From positions 1 through 15,090 of the forward strand of contig DEJF01000036.1 of assembly GCA_002353225.1 (NCBI GenBank): a stretch of DNA of 15,090 nucleotides. The letters run 5' to 3'. The translations under genes and the position numbers were made by a program. Shown in pieces: positions 7,740-15,079 of this stretch (position 1 is its first letter; each line of letters starts with the position of its first letter). The DNA is from Prevotella sp. UBA2755 (GTDB taxonomy: Bacteria > Bacteroidota > Bacteroidia > Bacteroidales > Bacteroidaceae). The notes under the pieces are model-generated. The model made no database searches, was not told the DNA's origin, and saw nothing but the letters and a program-made list of their open reading frames with translations.

Positions 7740-8921
7740 TTATTTTGCCATCTGATAGATTTTCTCCATATCCTCTGCTCTCAGCACCTTGAAACAGCCG
7801 GTAGTCGCTGTGTAGTCACGACTGCACTTACGAACCATCTCCTTGATCTCGGCATCGGTAATCTCACGACCAATTAACTCATAGATGTTTATCGGCATAC
7901 CAATGGCATGATAGAATGTCTCCATCGCCTCGATACCACGCAATGCTGTTCCCTCTGGGTCTGAGAAATCATTTGGCACATCCATCACGTTGACGGCAAA
8001 ACGTACGAAACGACTCACATTCTCCTGATAGACATAACGAGCCCAACTCGGCCAGATGGCGGCAAGACCGGCTCCGTGGGTCACGTCAAACATACCACTC
8101 AGTTCATGCTCCAACTGATGGGTTGCCCAGTCATCACTGATACCGCAACCTGTCAGTCCGTTATGGGCAACACTGCCACCCCACATAATCTGGGCACGGT
8201 TACGATAGTCGGTCGGATTTTTCAGTACGGCAAAGACACAGTCTTTCATCGTACGAAGGACAGCCTCCGCTATCGCTGTCGTCAACGTCATGTCATCATC
8301 ATGGGTGAAATAGCGTTCCATCGTGTGCATCATCATATCGGTCACACCAGCAGCAGTCTGATAGGGAGGCAGCGTAAAGGTACGCTCGGGATTCATTATC
8401 GCGAATTTCGGACGACAGATATCATTGGAATAGCCCAGTTTCACATCCCCGTCCTCATTGGTAATCACTGTCGACTCACTCATCTCACTGCCTGCTGCAG
8501 GGATGGTCAGGACAGAGGCTACAGGCAGACAAGCCGTTGGCTCTTTCTTTCCCAGGTAGATATCCCACACCTCTCCTTCATTGCAGACACCAAAGGCAAT
8601 TGCTTTAGAAGAGTCGATGACACTACCTCCACCCACTGCGAGGATGAAGTCTATCTGTTGCTCTTTACAAAGGGCGATACCTTGATGTACCAGCGACAGA
8701 CGTGGGTTAGGTACTACCCCACCTAATTCTATATGTGACACGCCACCCTCTTCGAGCAGACGACAAATCTTATCCAACAGACCAGAACGCTTGGCACTCT
8801 GTCCACCATAATGCACGAGGACACGATGTCCACCATATTTCTTCACTAATCGAGCGACCTGCTCCTCGGACTCTTTACCGAACACCACTTCTGTAGGTGT
8901 GTAATAAATAAAATCTTTCAT
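7740..8921 (-). CDS. Iron-dependent alcohol (butanol-type) dehydrogenase
   Basis: A 393-residue cytoplasmic group III alcohol dehydrogenase of the BdhA/YqhD branch, interconverting aldehydes or ketones and alcohols with NAD(P)H. The nucleotide-binding GGGSVIDSSK lies at residues 97-106. The metal ligands expected from YqhD (D194, H198, H267, H281) are all present as Asp195, His199, His268 and His282. Gly39-Gly40 in the HYGGQS segment fits the NADPH-binding loop of this branch. The chosen start, ATG at 8921 (MKDFIYYTPT), matches the family; a longer frame to 8960 crosses the promoter and adds 13 unlikely residues. It is the first gene of the minus-strand string and its -7 box lies 36 bases upstream. 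Substrate cannot be told; in anaerobes these enzymes often detoxify aldehydes or balance fermentation. Confidence 0.9.
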   Translation of the reverse strand: MKDFIYYTPTEVVFGKESEEQVARLVKKYGGHRVLVHYGGQSAKRSGLLDKICRLLEEGGVSHIELGGVVPNPRLSLVHQGIALCKEQQIDFILAVGGGSVIDSSKAIAFGVCNEGEVWDIYLGKKEPTACLPVASVLTIPAAGSEMSESTVITNEDGDVKLGYSNDICRPKFAIMNPERTFTLPPYQTAAGVTDMMMHTMERYFTHDDDMTLTTAIAEAVLRTMKDCVFAVLKNPTDYRNRAQIMWGGSVAHNGLTGCGISDDWATHQLEHELSGMFDVTHGAGLAAIWPSWARYVYQENVSRFVRFAVNVMDVPNDFSDPEGTALRGIEAMETFYHAIGMPINIYELIGREITDAEIKEMVRKCSRDYTATTGCFKVLRAEDMEKIYQMAK

Positions 8922-8956
8922 AATACATATATGTTTTGTGTTAGTAACTTCATGTT

Positions 8957-8965
8957 GCAAATTTA
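8957..8965 (-). promoter_or_regulatory. Promoter -7 box for the dehydrogenase gene string
   Basis: On the minus strand TAAATTTGC matches the Bacteroidota -7 consensus TAnnTTTG. It lies 36 bases before the ATG at 8921, leaving a leader of about 30 bases. No clear TTTG is found 19 bases upstream, so the -33 box is weak. Given gaps of 10, 35 and 22 bases downstream, this promoter may serve the dehydrogenase, GH9-M3, ettA and the truncated lipoprotein. Confidence 0.55.
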
Positions 8966-9028
8966 CGAAAATAAAATTAAATATTCATACATTATTCTTA
9001 CGCATTAGTATTTTTTATATAAATGATG

Positions 9029-9061
9029 TTTTGTGATTCCCATAAAAATGACTACCTTTGC
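9029..9061 (+). promoter_or_regulatory. carB promoter, near-consensus Bacteroidota type
   Basis: TTTTG at 9029-9033 and TACCTTTGC at 9053-9061 are separated by 19 bases, an exact fit to the -33/-7 spacing of Bacteroidota promoters. Transcription would begin near 9067, leaving a leader of roughly 33 bases before the ATG at 9100. It is divergent from the dehydrogenase promoter, with about 64 bases between the two -33 to -7 regions. Confidence 0.75.
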
Positions 9062-9099
9062 ATCCCGAAATGTAGCAATCACAAAAATTTATCTACGAT

Positions 9100-12000
9100 A
9101 TGAAGAAACAGTTGAAGAAGGTACTCGTGTTAGGCTCGGGTGCCCTTAAAATCGGACAGGCAGGCGAATTTGACTACTCGGGATCTCAAGCATTAAAGGC
9201 TTTACGTGAGGAAGGTATCTCCTCCGTTCTCGTAAATCCTAACATTGCAACCATCCAGACCTCTGAGGGTATCGCCGACAAGGTGTATTTCCAACCCGTT
9301 ACCACTCATTTTGTCACAGAAATCATCAAGAAGGAGCGTCCTGACGGCATTCTCCTCGCTTTTGGTGGACAGACAGCATTGAACTGTGGTACTGAACTCT
9401 ATCAGACTGGTGTCTTGAAGGAGTATGGTGTGGAAGTGTTAGGAACCTCTGTAGAGGCTATCATGAACACAGAGGATCGTGACCTCTTCGTGAAGAAATT
9501 GGCAGAGGTTGACCTGAAAGTACCTGTCAGTCATGCCGTAGAGAATATGGACGATGCCTTGAAGGCTGCTCGTGAGATTGGTTTCCCCATCATGATTCGC
9601 TCAGCATACGCACTGGGTGGTCTGGGCTCAGGTATCTGTCCTGATGAGAAAGCCTTCGTGGAATTGGCTGAGAGTGCCTTCACTTTCGCTCCCCAAATTC
9701 TGGTGGAGGAGTCATTGAAGGGCTGGAAGGAGATTGAGTTCGAGTGCATCCGTGATGCCAACGACCGTTGCTTCACCGTTGCCTCCATGGAGAACTTCGA
9801 CCCCCTCGGCATCCATACTGGTGAGTCTATTGTCGTAGCCCCAACTTGCTCATTATCAGAGGAGCAGGTAAAAATGCTACAGGAAATTACGATTAAGTGC
9901 GTCAAGCATCTCGGTATTGTCGGAGAGTGTAATATCCAGTTTGCTTTCAATGCCAACACCAACGACTATCGTATCATTGAGATCAATGCTCGACTGAGTC
10001 GTTCTTCTGCTCTTGCCTCCAAGGCTACAGGTTATCCCCTCGCCTTCGTGGCAGCGAAGATCGCATTAGGTTACACCCTCGACCAGATTGGTGAGATGGG
10101 TACGACCTCTTCTGCATACGTAGCCCCGAGTCTCGACTATATGATCTGTAAGATTCCTCGTTGGGACCTCACCAAGTTTGCCGGTGTCAGCCGTCATATC
10201 GGCTCCAGCATGAAGTCTGTGGGTGAAATCATGTCTATCGGACGCTCCTTCGAGGAGATGATCCAGAAGGGTCTCCGTATGATCGGACAGGGCATGCACG
10301 GTTTCGTAGGTAACGACCATACCAAGTTCGACAACTTGGATGATGCCCTTGCTAATCCTACCGACCTCCGTATCTTCGCCATCGCACAGGCTTTGGAGGA
10401 AGGTTATACCATCGACCATATCGAGGACCTCACCAAGATTGACAAGTGGTTCCTGGAGCGCTTGAAGCATATCGTAGACCTGAAGCATCAGTTGATGGAA
10501 TATAACAAGTTGGAAGACCTGCCTACCTCTTTATTATTAGAGGTGAAGCAGTGTGGCTTCTCCGACTTCCAGATTGCCCGTTTCGTACTGAAACCTGAGA
10601 ACGGCAATATGGAGAAGGAGAACTTGGAGGTACGCCAGTATCGTAAGTCAAAGGGTATTATGCCTTCTGTCAAGCGCATCCCGACTGTTGCCTCTGAGCA
10701 TCCTGAACTGACCAACTATCTGTACTTCACGTACACCCATACCCCAGCCTTCGGAACTCCTGACGGCAAGCCATATACTACCAAGCACGATATCAACTAC
10801 TATAAGAACGAGAAGTCTGTCATCGTACTGGGTTCTGGCGCTTATCGTATTGGTTCGAGTGTGGAGTTCGACTGGTGTTCGGTGAATGCTATCAATACGG
10901 CTCGTAAACTGGGTTACAAGTCTATCATGATCAACTACAACCCAGAGACCGTATCTACCGACTATGATATGTGTGACCGACTCTATTTCGATGAGTTGTC
11001 ATTGGAGCGTGTACTCGATGTCATCGACTTGGAGGAGCCACGTGGCGTCGTTGTCAGCGTGGGAGGTCAGATTCCTAATAACCTCGCTATGAAGTTGCAT
11101 CGTCAGGGTGTTCCTGTACTAGGTACCAGTCCTGTGAACATCGACCGTGCCGAGAACCGTGATAAGTTCTCTGCTATGCTCGACAAGTTAGGAATCGACC
11201 AGCCGGCATGGCGTGCCCTTACCTCATTCGACGACATCAAGGAGTTTGTCAACGAGGTAGGCTATCCCGTATTGGTACGTCCTTCTTACGTCCTCTCTGG
11301 TGCAGCGATGAATGTCTGCTACGATGATGAGGAGTTGCATCGCTTCCTCTCCATGGCTACAGAGGTATCGAAGGAATTCCCTGTCGTTGTTTCTAAGTTC
11401 ATGACAGAGACCAAGGAGATTGAGTTCGATGCTGTTGCCGACAAGGGTGAGGTGGTTGAGTATGCTATCTCTGAGCATGTGGAGTATGCTGGTGTTCACT
11501 CTGGTGACGCTACCATGGTATTCCCAGCCCAGCACATCTACTTCTCTACCATCCGTCAGATTAAGAAGATCTCTCGTAAGATCGCGAAGGAGTTGAACAT
11601 CTCCGGACCATTCAACATCCAGTTCCTTGCCAAGAACCGTGAGGTGAAGGTTATCGAGTGTAACCTCCGTGCTTCTCGCTCATTCCCCTTCGTATCGAAG
11701 ATCCTGAAGCGTAACTTCATCGAGACGGCTACAAAGATTATGCTTGATGCTCCTTATAGCAAGCCCGACAAGAGCGAGTTCGATATCGACCGCATTGGTG
11801 TGAAGGCTTCACAGTTCTCCTTCGCCCGCCTGCAGAATGCCGACCCTGTACTGGGTGTGGATATGAGTTCTACTGGTGAGGTGGGTTGCTTGGGTGACGA
11901 CCTCAACGAGGCTTTGCTCAACGCACTGATCGCCACAGGCTATCGTCTGCCAAAGAATAGCGTACTGATCTCCAGTGGTGATGCCAAGGGTAAGGTCAGC

Positions 12001-12360
12001 CTGTTGGAGCCTGCCAAGCAGTTGGTGAAGAAGGGTTATAAGGTATTTGCCACAGGTGGTACGGCTAAGTTCTTCAACGAGAACGGCGTGGAGGCTACTG
12101 CTGTCTGCTGGCCCGACGAGGATGGTGAGAACAACGTGATGGAGATGATTGCCAACCACCAGTTCGACCTCATCGTCAATGTTCCTAAGAACCATACCAA
12201 GCGTGAGTTGACCAATGGTTATCGCATCCGTCGTGGTGCCATCGACCATAACATTCCTCTGATGACGAACGTCCGTCTTGCCAAGGCTTTCATCGAGGCA
12301 TTCACCGCCTTGAAGGAAGAGGACATCAAGATCAAGTCATGGCAGGAGTATAATTCGTAG
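9100..12360 (+). CDS. carB: Carbamoyl-phosphate synthase large subunit, CPS1/CAD-like
   Basis: A 1086-residue synthetase that makes carbamoyl phosphate from bicarbonate, ammonia and two ATP for pyrimidines and arginine. Two homologous halves are visible: N-half with LGSGALKIGQAGEFDYSGSQ (11-30), FGGQTALNCG (88-97), RSAYALGGLGSG (167-178) and EINARLSRSSALASKATGYP (294-313); oligomerisation part about 400-555; C-half with GSGAYRIGSSVEFDW (578-592), SVGGQIPNN (653-661), RPSYVLSGAAM (727-737) and ECNLRASRSFPFVSK (853-867). Residues 953-1075 form the MGS-type regulatory domain (FATGGT at 983-988, NGYRIRR at 1039-1045). Wording throughout follows eukaryotic CPS1/CAD rather than E. coli CarB. No carA lies beside it, so the glutaminase subunit must be elsewhere. 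It has its own promoter and leads a string with the LolA-like and VanW genes. Confidence 0.95.
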   Translation: MKKQLKKVLVLGSGALKIGQAGEFDYSGSQALKALREEGISSVLVNPNIATIQTSEGIADKVYFQPVTTHFVTEIIKKERPDGILLAFGGQTALNCGTELYQTGVLKEYGVEVLGTSVEAIMNTEDRDLFVKKLAEVDLKVPVSHAVENMDDALKAAREIGFPIMIRSAYALGGLGSGICPDEKAFVELAESAFTFAPQILVEESLKGWKEIEFECIRDANDRCFTVASMENFDPLGIHTGESIVVAPTCSLSEEQVKMLQEITIKCVKHLGIVGECNIQFAFNANTNDYRIIEINARLSRSSALASKATGYPLAFVAAKIALGYTLDQIGEMGTTSSAYVAPSLDYMICKIPRWDLTKFAGVSRHIGSSMKSVGEIMSIGRSFEEMIQKGLRMIGQGMHGFVGNDHTKFDNLDDALANPTDLRIFAIAQALEEGYTIDHIEDLTKIDKWFLERLKHIVDLKHQLMEYNKLEDLPTSLLLEVKQCGFSDFQIARFVLKPENGNMEKENLEVRQYRKSKGIMPSVKRIPTVASEHPELTNYLYFTYTHTPAFGTPDGKPYTTKHDINYYKNEKSVIVLGSGAYRIGSSVEFDWCSVNAINTARKLGYKSIMINYNPETVSTDYDMCDRLYFDELSLERVLDVIDLEEPRGVVVSVGGQIPNNLAMKLHRQGVPVLGTSPVNIDRAENRDKFSAMLDKLGIDQPAWRALTSFDDIKEFVNEVGYPVLVRPSYVLSGAAMNVCYDDEELHRFLSMATEVSKEFPVVVSKFMTETKEIEFDAVADKGEVVEYAISEHVEYAGVHSGDATMVFPAQHIYFSTIRQIKKISRKIAKELNISGPFNIQFLAKNREVKVIECNLRASRSFPFVSKILKRNFIETATKIMLDAPYSKPDKSEFDIDRIGVKASQFSFARLQNADPVLGVDMSSTGEVGCLGDDLNEALLNALIATGYRLPKNSVLISSGDAKGKVSLLEPAKQLVKKGYKVFATGGTAKFFNENGVEATAVCWPDEDGENNVMEMIANHQFDLIVNVPKNHTKRELTNGYRIRRGAIDHNIPLMTNVRLAKAFIEAFTALKEEDIKIKSWQEYNS

Positions 12361-12400
12361 TTCTTAGTTCATAGTTTATAGTTCATAGTTTATAGTTCAT
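12361..12400 (+). repeat. 14-base tandem repeat between carB and the LolA-like gene
   Basis: TTCATAGTTTATAG occurs at 12368-12381 and 12382-12395, followed by a partial third copy TTCAT (12396-12400) and preceded by the degenerate half unit TTCTTAG. It fills the whole gap between the carB stop and the next start codon. The unit matches the repeat before ettA at 12 of 14 positions. Confidence 0.8.
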
Positions 12401-13032
12401 TGAGAATTATCTATAGATTTTCAGTATTGATTCTCCTGTGTTTGCTGTTACCCATAGGGATGCAGGCACAGGAGTCTCCTAATGCCCGTCAGGCTCGCAG
12501 GATGTTTGACCAGGCGTATCAGATGGTATATGGTCCTGAGGGGTCCCAACTGCACTATGCCGTGAATATCATCGGCATCTATAAGACGGAGGGTACTATC
12601 TGGACAAAAGGTAAGAAGAGTAAGTTTGCGGATGAGAAATACATTGCGTGGAACGATGATGTCACCTATTACCGCTTAGAGCGTAAGAAGAAGACCGTCA
12701 CCATCTATGGTGCTCATTCTGAGGAGCGTGACAAGTATGCCACCAAGTTCAAGTTCGTTCCCGACAACTATACCTATAGTATCAAGAACGACCCTAAGAA
12801 AGGCTATTACATCACGTTGAAGGCGAAGAAGGGTGTCAAAGGCATCAAGGAGGCTCGTGTCCTCCTCGACCATCATACCCACTACCCTATCAATGTCCGT
12901 ATCAGAGTCGGTATTTTCCACACTACTATTAAAATCAGTAATTTCAAAGTTGGGGGTATCTCCGACAACCTATTTACTTTCCCACAAGCACAGTACAAGG
13001 ACTACAAATATATTGACAAGCGGAAAAACTGA
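12400..13032 (+). CDS. LolA-like secreted protein
   Basis: About 210 residues with a cleavable signal peptide (hydrophobic 7-20, cleavage likely after M-Q-A near 23). The mature part is a short all-beta-type domain in which the N-terminal F-D-x-A motif (36-39) and the closing D-N-L-F-T-F-P (about 192-198) then Y-K-D-Y are typical of Bacteroidota LolA-like periplasmic lipoprotein-carrier relatives. It is probably periplasmic and involved in lipoprotein or outer-membrane handling, though many such paralogues have no tested role. The only usable start is TTG at 12400, at the end of a tandem repeat; the sequence reads ATTGAGA, so a former ATG may have been altered there. It ends one base before vanW, so the two are surely co-transcribed. 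Confidence 0.7.
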   Translation: MRIIYRFSVLILLCLLLPIGMQAQESPNARQARRMFDQAYQMVYGPEGSQLHYAVNIIGIYKTEGTIWTKGKKSKFADEKYIAWNDDVTYYRLERKKKTVTIYGAHSEERDKYATKFKFVPDNYTYSIKNDPKKGYYITLKAKKGVKGIKEARVLLDHHTHYPINVRIRVGIFHTTIKISNFKVGGISDNLFTFPQAQYKDYKYIDKRKN

Positions 13033-13033
13033 C

Positions 13034-13861
13034 ATGAAAAGGAAACTGTTTTGCGAGACCTCTCCTTTAGCCTATCGTCTCTCCATGGAGAAGGAGATCC
13101 TGAAGCGCCATCTGAAGGACCTTTTAGGAAATATCCGTTTTGCCCAAGAGCGTACCACAACGGCACTTCCTGTCCTTGTCTATCGCCATAACTCCCTCAT
13201 CCGTCGCCGGCTGGGAAATGTCAATATGCAGTTACAAGAGAACAAGGCGACCAATCTTGCCTTGGCAGTGACACATATAGACGGGCTGCTTATTCGCCCT
13301 GGTGAGACTTTCTCCGTCTGGAAACTCATCGGGCGTACTTCTAAACGGAAAGGCTACAAAGAAGGACTTACCATCGCAAAAGGGAAACCGTCACAAGGTA
13401 TAGGCGGAGGCTTGTGCCAACTGTCCAACCTCATCCACTGGATGGTGCTGCATAGTGAACTGACCATTACAGAGCATCATCATCACGATGCCCTCGACCT
13501 GTTTCCTGACTTCGGCAGACAGATCCCGTTTGGCACAGGTACCAGTATTTCCTACAACTATATTGACTACAGGGTCAAGAATAATACTGCCAACACCTAT
13601 CAACTCCGTCTCCATGTTGACGACGAATACCTCTGTGGGGAGTTGCGTGCCACCGAACAACAGCCCCATACGTTCCATATTCATGCTGAGAACGAATATT
13701 TCTCCCGTGAGGACGGTGTCATTTACCGAAATGGAGAAGTCTACCGTGACATCATCGACCGTACTACCGGACAATGTATCGACAGCCAGTTGATACGCAC
13801 CAACCATGCTAAGGTGATGTACGACTTACCTCCTGAGGTACTGAGCAATATCCGTGAGTAA
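13034..13861 (+). CDS. VanW family protein
   Basis: 275 residues with a VanW domain at about 78-205: LIRPGETFSVWKLIG (86-100), a glycine-rich G-x-G-G-G-x-C-Q (122-129 area), EHHHHD (147-152) and DLFPDFGRQIPFGTGTS (155-171). VanW occurs in some vancomycin-resistance clusters but its biochemical role is unknown, and in Bacteroidota it is a common chromosomal gene, so resistance should not be inferred. There is no signal peptide. The start at ATG 13034 (MKRKLFCE), one base after the LolA-like stop, fits the family; the frame is open further upstream, overlapping the LolA-like gene, but that part is only a shadow. The C-terminal AKVMYDLPPE is the family's usual end, so the protein is complete. 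Confidence 0.88.
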   Translation: MKRKLFCETSPLAYRLSMEKEILKRHLKDLLGNIRFAQERTTTALPVLVYRHNSLIRRRLGNVNMQLQENKATNLALAVTHIDGLLIRPGETFSVWKLIGRTSKRKGYKEGLTIAKGKPSQGIGGGLCQLSNLIHWMVLHSELTITEHHHHDALDLFPDFGRQIPFGTGTSISYNYIDYRVKNNTANTYQLRLHVDDEYLCGELRATEQQPHTFHIHAENEYFSREDGVIYRNGEVYRDIIDRTTGQCIDSQLIRTNHAKVMYDLPPEVLSNIRE

Positions 13862-13987
13862 GTGAGCCATGAACAAAGAGAAATACTCATCTTTGCTAGT
13901 GCCATTTTTACTCTCGTAGTAGTCCTCGTGATTGCTGTCCTGCTCTACATATCCTATCGTATTAGTAAGCGCACCCGCAAGGTATAG
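13862..13987 (+). CDS. 41-residue single-pass membrane mini-protein
   Basis: A GTG immediately after the vanW TAA opens a 41-codon frame. Residues 1-7 are polar (SHEQRE), 8-31 are one continuous hydrophobic segment (FASAIFTLVVVLVIAVLLYI) and 32-41 are strongly basic (YRISKRTRKV), so the tail should face the cytoplasm. It is in the same frame as vanW with no gap, so it could be made by termination-reinitiation or by stop readthrough as a membrane anchor. No Shine-Dalgarno is obvious, but this is normal here. I do not recognise a family. An overlapping ATG at 13873 in another frame gives only 16 residues. The clean topology argues for a real gene; the small size leaves doubt. Confidence 0.5.
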   Translation: MSHEQREILIFASAIFTLVVVLVIAVLLYISYRISKRTRKV

Positions 13988-14068
13988 AACGTGGTCGGCG
14001 TATTAAAAAAAACTGTTTAAAGATACTACATTTTTCAATGAACTGCTACAAGTTTAGCAGAATTTTAT

Positions 14069-14077
14069 TATCTTTGC
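14069..14077 (+). promoter_or_regulatory. Promoter -7 box of the flavodoxin gene
   Basis: TATCTTTGC matches TAnnTTTG and lies 26 bases before the ATG at 14103. No good TTTG is seen 19 bases upstream; TTTAG at 14053-14057 is too close. The 115 bases between the mini-protein stop and this gene hold little else. Confidence 0.5.
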
Positions 14078-14102
14078 AGAAACTAACCAAATACTTGAGA
14101 AT

Positions 14103-14618
14103 ATGAACATTTTGATTTTACAGGCTTCACCGAGAGCCAATGGTAACACCGCATGGATGGCGGAAGAGTATAAGAAAGCCGCTGAGGCAGCAGGTCATCA
14201 AGTAACACTCGTCAACGTGTCACGCAAGAAGATTGCTGGCTGTCTGGCTTGCGAGTACTGCCATAACAAAGGGAATGGCGCCTGCATCCAGAAGGATGAT
14301 ATGCAGGAACTGTATCCACTGATGGCAGAGGCAGAGGTCTTGGTATTAGCAGCACCTATCTATTACTTCACACTATGCGCCCAGATACAGGCTCCTATCC
14401 AGCGTATGTATTGTGTCAACGCACCAGCGAAAGTGAAGAAGATGGCTCTGCTGACATCCTCCTACTCTCCCGGAGTCTATACCGGTGCGACAGCCGAGTA
14501 TCACGATATCTGCAAATACTGGCATGCAGAGGATAGTGGCATCGTGACGGCAAAGATTGACGAACAGAAAACTGACGAGACCAAACAAAAGATTCAGGCA
14601 CTCGTTAGCAACCTGTAA
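14103..14618 (+). CDS. Flavodoxin-family NAD(P)H-dependent oxidoreductase
   Basis: A 171-residue cytoplasmic FMN protein. The N-terminal strand and phosphate loop MNILILQASPRANGNTA (1-17) have the S-P-R-x-N-G-N-T pattern of FMN-reductase/iron-sulfur-flavoprotein relatives. A cysteine cluster follows: Cys47, Cys50, Cys53 (G-C-L-A-C-E-Y-C) and Cys61 in GACIQKDDM, as in many small anaerobe flavodoxin-like oxidoreductases. APIYYF (84-89) forms the second flavin-contact loop. Redox partner and substrate cannot be read from sequence; whether the cysteines hold an iron-sulfur cluster is open. The protein is shorter than iron-sulfur flavoproteins (about 190), but not visibly broken. It stands alone between its own promoter box and a strong hairpin. 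Confidence 0.85.
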   Translation: MNILILQASPRANGNTAWMAEEYKKAAEAAGHQVTLVNVSRKKIAGCLACEYCHNKGNGACIQKDDMQELYPLMAEAEVLVLAAPIYYFTLCAQIQAPIQRMYCVNAPAKVKKMALLTSSYSPGVYTGATAEYHDICKYWHAEDSGIVTAKIDEQKTDETKQKIQALVSNL

Positions 14619-14628
14619 TTCATCACAG

Positions 14629-14665
14629 AGCAAGGCACCATCGCAATTCACGATGGTGCCTTGCT
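14629..14665 (+). terminator. Strong hairpin behind the flavodoxin gene
   Basis: A perfect 15-base inverted repeat (AGCAAGGCACCATCG at 14629-14643, CGATGGTGCCTTGCT at 14651-14665) with a 7-base loop starts 11 bases after the stop codon. The T run that follows is poor (TGATAT), so it may act as a weak terminator or as a 3'-end-protecting structure. Confidence 0.7.
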
Positions 14666-14681
14666 TGATATAAACCACTAT

Positions 14682-14820
14682 CCTGAATCAGGTATCTGGT
14701 TTTGCATGCGAAGCAATCGGTTTGAGTATCTTCTGACATGGATGTCAGGAATCAATCCATGTAGCATCTAATAGAAATACCGCTGGATATAACTCATAAT
14801 CTCCTGAGTCAACTCAGGAG
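14682..14820. repeat. Three small inverted repeats sharing a CCTGA/TCAGG theme
   Basis: CCTGA-A-TCAGG at 14682-14692; CTGACAT-GG-ATGTCAG at 14733-14748, with the stem extendable by two weaker pairs; and CTCCTGAGT-CA-ACTCAGGAG at 14801-14820, a perfect 9-base stem. They lie about 50-70 bases apart in gene-free DNA. They could be protein binding sites or small RNA hairpins; I do not recognise them. Confidence 0.55.
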
Positions 14821-14865
14821 TATAAGATTCTGTGGGAAAACAGCGGATACGCTTATTCGCCCTCA

Positions 14866-15004
14866 AAGTCTCCGTCGGGTGAAAGTCTCCGATGCCTCCG
14901 ATCACAGTGAGGAATGCCTCCGATTAAAAATGGGAAATTTTCCCCTCTCAGATCGGAGACTTTCCTCTTCATGATCGGAGGCTTTACTCTCCATGATCGG
15001 AGGC
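14866..15004. repeat. Inverted array of GYCTCCGAT units (BIME/REP-like)
   Basis: Four units on the plus strand (14866-14875, 14882-14893, 14894-14904, 14916-14925) have the form G[TC]CTCCG, mostly followed by AT. Three in the opposite orientation follow (ATCGGAGAC at 14952-14960, TGATCGGAGGC at 14972-14982 and 14994-15004). AAAGTCTCCGAT at 14882-14893 pairs perfectly over 12 bases with 14952-14963, and between them a second small palindrome GGGAAA-T-TTTCCC occupies 14932-14944. The whole could fold into a large cruciform or RNA hairpin. It looks like an intergenic mosaic repeat rather than a CRISPR, since unit spacing and orientation vary. No coding sequence is convincing here. Confidence 0.7.
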
Positions 15005-15079
15005 ACTGGTATCAGCAAAATCGCCAATCGTTGTCACCCTTGTCACCTCGTTGTTACCGACAATCCCCTGATTATCAAA

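Noticed and set aside
8076..8726. 216-codon plus-strand frame opposite the alcohol dehydrogenase
   Set aside because: Antisense shadow of a well-supported gene; composition (many His, Arg, Thr) is typical of reverse-complement translation.
8922..8960. Longer N-terminus for the alcohol dehydrogenase
   Set aside because: It would begin inside the -7 box and add 13 residues with no family match; the ATG at 8921 fits the family start.
12833..13033. Upstream extension of VanW from 12833
   Set aside because: It overlaps the LolA-like gene in another frame and is rich in Ser and Thr without homology; the ATG at 13034 fits the family.
13034..13861. VanW as a vancomycin-resistance determinant
   Set aside because: None of vanA/B-type ligase, vanH, vanX or the regulator genes is present; VanW alone is common in Bacteroidota chromosomes.
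14902..14994. 30-codon minus-strand frame within the inverted array
   Set aside because: Its residues are dictated by the repeat units (S-x-x-S-D-H style repetition); I take it as translated repeat, not a gene.
14866..15004. CRISPR array
   Set aside because: Units are only 7-12 bases, change orientation, and spacers vary from 0 to about 25 bases; no cas genes are present.
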